A stretch of 5,190 nt of DNA, from the NCBI GenBank assembly GCA_021199135.1, contig JAJQIQ010000231.1, forward strand, positions 1 through 5,190. The letters run 5' to 3'. This document shows, one piece after another, positions 1-5,190 of this stretch. Below the pieces are notes generated by a model. It made no database searches, had not been told where the DNA came from, and was given only the letters and a program-made list of their open reading frames with translations. The stretch's first letter is position 1, and every line of letters begins with the position of its first letter. Source of the DNA: Clostridiales bacterium. Lineage in GTDB: Bacteria > Bacillota > Clostridia > Lachnospirales > Lachnospiraceae. The position numbers were made by a program, and so were the translations under genes.

Positions 1-2066
1 AAGATGAAGATGTTGTCCGCGCCGACCTCCTCGTACATCTCGACGTTCGCGCCGTCCATCGTGCCTAGCGTGATCGCGCCGTTTAACATGAACTTCATGT
101 TGGACGTGCCGGAAGCCTCCTTGGACGCGGTCGAAATCTGCTCGCTCACGTCAGCCGCGGCGAAGATGAGCTCCGCGTTGCTGACCTTGTAGTCCTCGAT
201 GAAGACGACCTTTATCTTCTGGTTCACCGCCGGGTCGGCATTTATCACGTCCGCGACGGAGTTTATGAGCTTTATCGTGTTCTTCGCATTGCGGTAGCCC
301 GCCGCGGCCTTAGCGCCGAATATGAACGTCGTCGGGTAGAAGTCCATGTCCGGGTTCGCGCGGAGCTGGTTGTACAGGTCCATCACGTGCAGGATGTTCA
401 TCAGCTGCCTCTTGTACTCGTGGAGCCTCTTGACCTGCACGTCGAAGATGGAGTGCGGGTCCACGTCGATGCCGTTGTGCTCCTTTATGTACTTCGCGAG
501 GCGGACCTTGTTCTGATATTTTATGTCCATCAGCTCCTTCTGGACTTTCTCGTCCTTCGCGACAGACAGGAGGTTTTCTATCTTCGAGAGGTCGGTCTCC
601 CAGCCCGCGCCCGCATACTTCGTGACAAACTGCGCGAGGAGCGGGTTGCCGTGCGCGAGGAAGCGGCGCTGGGTGATGCCGTTCGTCTTGTTGTTGAATT
701 TCTCCGGGAACAGCTCGTAGAAATCCTTGAGTTCCTGATTCTTAAGGATCTCGGTGTGGAGCCTCGCCACGCCGTTTACGGAGTAGCCCGCGCAGATCGC
801 CATGTTCGCCATGCGAACCTGCCCGTCGTAGAGGATCGCCATCTTGCGGATTTTTTCCTCGTTGTCTGGATATTTTTCCTGTATCTGCAGGACGAAGCGG
901 CGGTTTATCTCCTCGACGATCTCGTACACGCGCGGCAACAGCCTCTGGAATATCTCGATCGGCCACTTCTCGAGCGCCTCGGCCATGATCGTGTGGTTCG
1001 TGTAGGCGACGCAGTGCGTGGTGATGTCCCAGGCGTCGTCCCACTCGAGGCCCTCGTCGTCCACGAGCGTCCTCATGAGCTCCGCGACCGCGATTGTCGG
1101 GTGCGTGTCGTTCATCTGGAACGTCACTTTGTCCGGGAGCTCGTGCAGATCGGTGTGCGCCTTCTTGAAGCGCTCGAGCGCGCGCTGTATGCTCGCGGAC
1201 ACGAAGAAATACTGCTGCTTCAGGCGCAGCTCCTTGCCCTTGACGTGGTTGTCATTCGGGTAGAGCACCTCGACCAGGTTCCGCGCGAGGTTGTCCTGCT
1301 CGACAGCCTTCTCGTAGTCGCCCTGGTCGAACGAGTCGAGGCGGAACTCCTCCTTCGGCTGCGCGTCCCACATGATCAGCGTGTCGACGACATGGTTGCC
1401 GTAGCCGACGATCGGCATGTCGTAGGGGATCGCGAGCACCGACTGGTAGTCCACGTGCTTGAATGTAAGCTCGCCGTCCTCGTCGACGCTCTGCTCGACC
1501 CTGCCGCCGAAGCGGACCTCGTAGCAGTACTCGGGGCGGCGCATCTCAAACGGGTAGCCGTCCTTGAGCCAGTTGTCCGGCACCTCGACCTGGAAGCCGT
1601 CCACGATCTTCTGCTTGAACATCCCGTAGCGATAGCGGATGCCGCAGCCGTACGCCGCGTAGCCGAGCGTCGCGAGCGAGTCCATGAAGCACGCCGCAAG
1701 CCTTCCCAGGCCGCCGTTTCCAAGAGCCGGGTCTGGCTCCTGGTCCTCGATGACCGAGATGTCCAGGCCTATCTCCGCGAGCGCGTCCTTGACCTCGCCG
1801 TATGCGCCCATGTTTATGAGGTTGTTGCCGAGGGCGCGGCCCGTCAGAAACTCCATCGACATGTAGTAGACCACCTTCGGGTCGTCCCGCTCGATGACCT
1901 TCTGCGTCGCCAGCCACTCGTCCATGACGACGTCCTTTACCGCATGGGCGACGGCCTGGTATATCTCCTCCTGGCTCGCCTCCTCGAGCGTCTTTCTGTA
2001 CGTCGAGCGCACGTCGTCCGTCACTGTCTTGATGAATTCCTTTTTGCTGAATACCCTATCTCTCAC
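1..2066 (-). CDS. glgP: Glycogen/maltodextrin phosphorylase (GT35), 3'-partial
   Basis: Cytosolic PLP enzyme that uses phosphate to cleave alpha-1,4-glucan ends, releasing glucose-1-phosphate for glycogen or maltodextrin use. The minus frame is open from GTG at 2066 to the left edge (688 codons, no stop). GTG is chosen because AGAGGAGG lies 8 bases upstream, the following residues (VRDRVFSKKEFIKTVTDDV) match the usual clostridial N-terminus, and the next ATG is about 47 codons in, past conserved sequence. Family blocks in order: EPDPALGNGGLGR at 110-122; NDTHP at 319-323; TNHT at 356-359, with the active-site His at 358; KTNGITQRRF at 460-469; VKRLHEYKRQ around 545-554, whose Lys/Arg residues contact phosphate in rabbit phosphorylase; and EASGTSNMKF, whose K658 is the PLP-binding lysine. 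About 65-130 C-terminal residues are missing compared with 750-820 residue relatives. There is no phosphorylatable N-terminal extension like that of animal enzymes. Whether glycogen or maltodextrin is preferred cannot be read from the sequence, so malP is an alternative symbol. Confidence 0.96.
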   Translation of the reverse strand, partial: MRDRVFSKKEFIKTVTDDVRSTYRKTLEEASQEEIYQAVAHAVKDVVMDEWLATQKVIERDDPKVVYYMSMEFLTGRALGNNLINMGAYGEVKDALAEIGLDISVIEDQEPDPALGNGGLGRLAACFMDSLATLGYAAYGCGIRYRYGMFKQKIVDGFQVEVPDNWLKDGYPFEMRRPEYCYEVRFGGRVEQSVDEDGELTFKHVDYQSVLAIPYDMPIVGYGNHVVDTLIMWDAQPKEEFRLDSFDQGDYEKAVEQDNLARNLVEVLYPNDNHVKGKELRLKQQYFFVSASIQRALERFKKAHTDLHELPDKVTFQMNDTHPTIAVAELMRTLVDDEGLEWDDAWDITTHCVAYTNHTIMAEALEKWPIEIFQRLLPRVYEIVEEINRRFVLQIQEKYPDNEEKIRKMAILYDGQVRMANMAICAGYSVNGVARLHTEILKNQELKDFYELFPEKFNNKTNGITQRRFLAHGNPLLAQFVTKYAGAGWETDLSKIENLLSVAKDEKVQKELMDIKYQNKVRLAKYIKEHNGIDVDPHSIFDVQVKRLHEYKRQLMNILHVMDLYNQLRANPDMDFYPTTFIFGAKAAAGYRNAKNTIKLINSVADVINADPAVNQKIKVVFIEDYKVSNAELIFAAADVSEQISTASKEASGTSNMKFMLNGAITLGTMDGANVEMYEEVGADNIFI

Positions 2067-2074
2067 AATAATGT

Positions 2075-2082
2075 CCTCCTCT
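2075..2082 (-). promoter_or_regulatory. Shine-Dalgarno site of glgP
   Basis: AGAGGAGG begins immediately after the ileS stop codon TGA and ends 8 bases before the GTG start of glgP. It is a near-perfect anti-16S match, and it decides the GTG start. The whole intergenic gap is 16 bases, too short for a terminator hairpin or a separate promoter. Ribosomes ending ileS therefore finish on top of this site, which makes translational coupling plausible (inference). Confidence 0.88.
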
Positions 2083-5000
2083 TCAGACCTTCTCTACCGA
2101 AAGCCTTACTGACTCGCCGTTTATGTTCCAGTCCTTCTCGTAGCCGCTGAGCTTATCGGGCGCGATATCTGTCGCTAGGACCTCCGAGGCGATCTCGCCG
2201 CCATGCCGCTCGAAGATGCCCCGGACCGTCTCGTCCGCGGAGTAGGAGACCGCGATGTGGTCCATGACCTCGAATCCCGCTTCCTTGCGCATCGTCTGGA
2301 GCTTGCTGACAAGCTCGCGGACGAAGCCCTCCTCGATGAGCTCCGGCGTCAGCTTTACATCCATGACGACCGTGACCGCCTGGTCCGCCTCGGCGACGAA
2401 GCCTTCGGCCTGTGTCATCTCGATGAGCAAATCCTCCTCCAATAATACAACGTCAGCCCCCGGAATGTCAAGTTTCAAGGCACCGTTTTCGCGCAGCTCT
2501 TCCATCGCCGCGTTGCCGTCGATATCCGAAAGGGCCTGCTTTATCTGCCCCAGTTGCTTGCCGTATTTCGGGCCTACGGTCCGAAGCTGTGGCTTTATGA
2601 TGTAGTCCGTGTAGGCGGACACGTCGTCGGCAAACTCGACAGCCTTGACGTTGAGCTCGTCAGAGATGATGTCGATGTAGAAGCCCTCGAGCTTTTTCTC
2701 AGCCTTCACATACATCTTGCCTATCGGCTGGCGGTTCTTTATCGCCGCGCTGTTTCGGCAGGCGCGCCCCATCACCACGATCTTCAGCACCTCGTCCATC
2801 GCCTGCTCGAGCTTCTCGTCGATCAGCGACTCGTCCACCACGGGGAAGTCGCACAGGTGGATGCTCTCGGGCGCGCTCCCATCGATCGAGCAGACGATGT
2901 TTCTGTAAATCTCCTCGGTCATGAACGGGATCATCGGCGCGGCCGCCTTGCAGATCGTGACAAGCGCGGTGTACAGGGTCATGTACGCGCTGATCTTGTC
3001 CTGCTCCATGCCCTTCGCCCAGAAGCGCTCTCGGCAGCGGCGGACGTACCAATTGCTGAGGTCGTCAACGAACTCGTCGAGTGCGCGGGCCGCCTCGGGG
3101 ATCCTGTAGTTTTCGAGGTTTTCGTCCACGGATTTTACCGTGGAATTTAATTTTGACAATATCCAGCGGTCCATGACCGTGAGCTTATCGTGCTCGAGCA
3201 CGTACTGGCTTGCGTCGAACTGGTCGATCTCCGCGTAGAGCACGAAAAACGCGTAGGTGTTCCAGAGCGTCCCCATGAACTTGCGCTGCCCCTCCTGGAC
3301 GAGCTTACCCGAGAAACGCTTGGGAATCCAAGGTGCGCTGGCAGTGTAGAAGTACCAGCGTATCGCGTCCGCGCCGTAGGTCGCGAGGGCCTCAAACGGA
3401 TCTACCGCGTTGCCCTTGGACTTGGACATCTTCTGCCCGTTCTCGTCCTGGACGTGCCCGAGCACGATGACGTTCTCATACGGCGCCCGGTCAAAGAGGA
3501 TCGTCGACTCCGCCATCAGCGAGTGGAACCACCCGCGCGTCTGGTCGACCGCCTCGGAGATGAACTGCGCCGGGAACTGCTGCTCAAACAATTCTTTATT
3601 TTCAAACGGATAGTGGTGCTGCGCGAACGGCATCGCCCCTGAGTCGAACCAGCAGTCGATGACCTCCGGCACGCGGCTCATCTCCTTTCCGCACTTCGGG
3701 CACTTGATCTTTACCGCGTCGATGTAGGGGCGGTGGAGCTCGACCTTGGCCGCCGACTCATCTCCCGAGAGCTCGGCCAGCTCCTTCCTGCTGCCAACGC
3801 AGATCTGATTTCCGCACTCGCACTCCCAGATGTTTAATGGCGTGCCCCAATAGCGGTTCCTCGAGATCGCCCAGTCCTGGATGTTTTCAAGCCAGTTGCC
3901 GAATCGGCCCGTGCCGATGGACTCGGGGATCCAGTTTACGGTGTTGTTGTTTTTAATGAGGTTATCCCGGACCGCGGTCTCGCGGATGTACCACGACTCG
4001 CGGGCGTAGTAGATGAGCGGCGTGTCGCACCGCCAGCAGTGCGGGTACTCATGTTCAAACTTCGGGTCAGCGAAGAGCTGGTTTCTCGATGCGAGCTCCT
4101 TTAACACCTCGGGGTCGGCCTTCTTCACGAAGAGCCCCGCAAACGGCGTCTCCTCGGTCATCTGACCCTTGCCGTCGACGAACTGCACGAAAGGCAAATC
4201 GTAGATGCGGCCGACGTTCGCGTCGTCCTCGCCGAACGCCGGGGCGATGTGGACGATGCCGGTGCCGTCCGTCATCGTGACGTAGGTGTCGCAGGTCACG
4301 TAGAAGCCTTTTTTCCCCTGCTTGTCCGCGCAGTCCTTCGCGCACTGATAGAGCGGCTCGTACTCCTTGCGCTCCAAATCCCTGCCGGTGTAGGTCTCAA
4401 GCACCTCGTAGGCCACCTTTCCCTCATCCGCGAGGCTCCCGAGCACCTGGTCGGCGAGCGCCTGCGCGAGGTAGTAGGTGTAGCCGTCCGCGGCCTTCAC
4501 CTTTATATATGTGTCGTTCGGGTTCACGCAGAGGGCGACGTTTGACGGGAGCGTCCACGGGGTCGTCGTCCAGACGAGGAAGTAGGCGTCCTCCCCGACC
4601 GCCTTAAACCTCGCGATCGCCGAGCGCTCCTTGACGGTCTTGTACCCTTGGGCGACCTCCTGCGCCGAGAGCGGCGTCCCGCAGCGCGGGCAGTAGGGCA
4701 CGATCTTAAAGCCCTTGTACAAAAGGCCCTTGTTCCAGATCTCCTTTAAGGCCCACCACTCCGACTCGATGAAGTCGTCGTCGTAGGTCACGTAGGGGTT
4801 GTCCATGTCCGCCCAGAAGCCGACCGTGCCGGAGAAATCCTCCCACATGCCCTTGTACTTCCAGACCGACTCCTTGCACTTTTTTATGAAGGGCTCGAGC
4901 CCGTACTCCTCGATCTGGTCCTTGCCGTCGAGCCCCAAGGCCTTTTCCACCTCGATCTCGACCGGGAGCCCGTGCGTGTCCCATCCCGCCTTGCGCGGGA

Positions 5001-5190
5001 CGTATTTCCCCTTCATCGTCTGGAATCGCGGGATCATGTCCTTTATCGTGCGCGTCTCGACATGGCCGATGTGCGGCTTGCCGTTCGCGGTCGGCGGCCC
5101 GTCGTAGAACGTGTATGTCGGGCAGCCCTCCCTGATCTCCATCGATTTTTCAAATATGCCGTTCTCGCGCCAGAATTTCTCGACTTCCTT
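2083..5190 (-). CDS. ileS: Isoleucyl-tRNA synthetase, type 2 (IleRS2), 5'-partial
   Basis: Cytosolic class I synthetase that activates isoleucine with ATP, charges tRNA-Ile and edits mischarged valine. The frame is open to the right edge: 16 codons (KEVEKFWRENGIFEKS) precede the first in-frame ATG at 5142 and match the conserved IleRS N-terminus, so the true start is outside the window. Of the 1035 residues visible (numbered from the edge), HIGH is at 40-43 and KMSKS at 587-591. The CP1 editing domain has VWTTTPWTLPSN at 206-217 and GTGIVHIAP at 309-317, followed by GEDD. WAISRNRYWG is at 440-449 and DQTRGWF at 549-555. CxxC pairs at 167/170 and 385/388 suggest one zinc site; C457/C459 and C497/C500 suggest a second, as in Thermus IleRS. 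The anticodon-binding helical domain starts near MDRWILSKLN (673). The tail lacks the C-terminal zinc finger of type 1 bacterial IleRS and ends in SVEKV, which indicates type 2. Length fits the family with perhaps 10-20 residues missing. No frameshift is seen, and the function call is secure. Confidence 0.97.
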   Translation of the reverse strand, partial: KEVEKFWRENGIFEKSMEIREGCPTYTFYDGPPTANGKPHIGHVETRTIKDMIPRFQTMKGKYVPRKAGWDTHGLPVEIEVEKALGLDGKDQIEEYGLEPFIKKCKESVWKYKGMWEDFSGTVGFWADMDNPYVTYDDDFIESEWWALKEIWNKGLLYKGFKIVPYCPRCGTPLSAQEVAQGYKTVKERSAIARFKAVGEDAYFLVWTTTPWTLPSNVALCVNPNDTYIKVKAADGYTYYLAQALADQVLGSLADEGKVAYEVLETYTGRDLERKEYEPLYQCAKDCADKQGKKGFYVTCDTYVTMTDGTGIVHIAPAFGEDDANVGRIYDLPFVQFVDGKGQMTEETPFAGLFVKKADPEVLKELASRNQLFADPKFEHEYPHCWRCDTPLIYYARESWYIRETAVRDNLIKNNNTVNWIPESIGTGRFGNWLENIQDWAISRNRYWGTPLNIWECECGNQICVGSRKELAELSGDESAAKVELHRPYIDAVKIKCPKCGKEMSRVPEVIDCWFDSGAMPFAQHHYPFENKELFEQQFPAQFISEAVDQTRGWFHSLMAESTILFDRAPYENVIVLGHVQDENGQKMSKSKGNAVDPFEALATYGADAIRWYFYTASAPWIPKRFSGKLVQEGQRKFMGTLWNTYAFFVLYAEIDQFDASQYVLEHDKLTVMDRWILSKLNSTVKSVDENLENYRIPEAARALDEFVDDLSNWYVRRCRERFWAKGMEQDKISAYMTLYTALVTICKAAAPMIPFMTEEIYRNIVCSIDGSAPESIHLCDFPVVDESLIDEKLEQAMDEVLKIVVMGRACRNSAAIKNRQPIGKMYVKAEKKLEGFYIDIISDELNVKAVEFADDVSAYTDYIIKPQLRTVGPKYGKQLGQIKQALSDIDGNAAMEELRENGALKLDIPGADVVLLEEDLLIEMTQAEGFVAEADQAVTVVMDVKLTPELIEEGFVRELVSKLQTMRKEAGFEVMDHIAVSYSADETVRGIFERHGGEIASEVLATDIAPDKLSGYEKDWNINGESVRLSVEKV
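3125..3144. other. Intragenic 7-bp hairpin in an AT-rich patch of ileS
   Basis: TCCACGG and CCGTGGA form a perfect 7-bp inverted repeat around the 6-base loop ATTTTA. On the plus strand it is followed by the T-rich run AATTTAATTTT, so it resembles a weak intrinsic terminator for transcription antisense to ileS. On the sense strand no U-tract follows, so it should not stop ileS mRNA. It codes for part of the anticodon-binding domain (around STVKSVDEN) and could be a chance result of coding sequence. Confidence 0.3.

Noticed and set aside
2067..2082. A possible promoter or terminator between ileS and glgP.
   Set aside because: The 16 bases are taken up by the Shine-Dalgarno sequence and its spacer; no inverted repeat or T-tract is present.
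387..2150. A 587-codon open frame on the plus strand, opposite glgP.
   Set aside because: The minus strand here encodes a full set of GT35 motifs. The plus-strand translation is a low-complexity run rich in Leu, Val, Arg, His and Asp, typical of the antisense of a high-GC3 gene in which TTA, CTA and TCA codons are rare. It also runs past the glgP start into ileS.
2554..3150. A 198-codon plus-strand open frame, with other shorter frames opposite or overlapping ileS (such as 3190-3642 plus, 2699-3052 minus and 4706-4984 minus).
   Set aside because: They overlap continuous, motif-supported IleRS coding sequence and show no recognisable domain or ribosome site; their composition is that of shadow frames.
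3153..3181. TTGACA at 3153-3158 on the plus strand as a -35 promoter element.
   Set aside because: At the expected 16-18 base spacing there is no TATAAT-like -10 (the sequence there is GC-rich), and no plausible plus-strand gene follows.
5140..5142. ATG as the start codon of ileS.
   Set aside because: The frame stays open upstream to the window edge and the 16 extra residues match the conserved IleRS N-terminus (EVEKFW...NGIFEKS), so this Met is internal.

Overview
The window holds two protein-coding genes, both on the minus strand and both cut by a window edge. The right 60% is ileS, encoding isoleucyl-tRNA synthetase; its first few codons lie beyond the right edge. The left 40% is glgP, encoding a glycogen/maltodextrin phosphorylase; its last roughly 65-130 codons lie beyond the left edge. 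In transcription order ileS comes first. It ends with TGA at 2085-2083, and after 16 bases, which contain a strong Shine-Dalgarno sequence, glgP starts with GTG at 2066. No terminator or promoter fits between them, so they are probably read from one transcript.

The DNA is GC-rich (roughly 55-60% by eye) with mostly C or G at third codon positions. Both proteins look like those of Clostridia-type Bacillota: the IleRS is the type 2 (eukaryote-like) form, and the phosphorylase has the clostridial-style block EPDPALGNGGLGRLAACF. A high-GC anaerobic member of Bacillota is the best guess. A GC-rich actinobacterial relative such as a coriobacterium cannot be excluded, and this taxonomic call is inference only.

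The two products have no known biochemical link. IleRS charges tRNA-Ile for translation, and GlgP releases glucose-1-phosphate from storage glucan. Their adjacency would tie glycogen mobilisation to whatever controls ileS (often a T-box leader in Bacillota, here out of view).

There is no sign of a mobile element, CRISPR array, RNA gene or defence system. The oddities worth a second look are the gene pairing, the antibiotic-tolerant IleRS type, a marked context rule for Ile and Leu codons before AAN codons, and a small intragenic hairpin. I see no previously undescribed system in these 5.2 kb.
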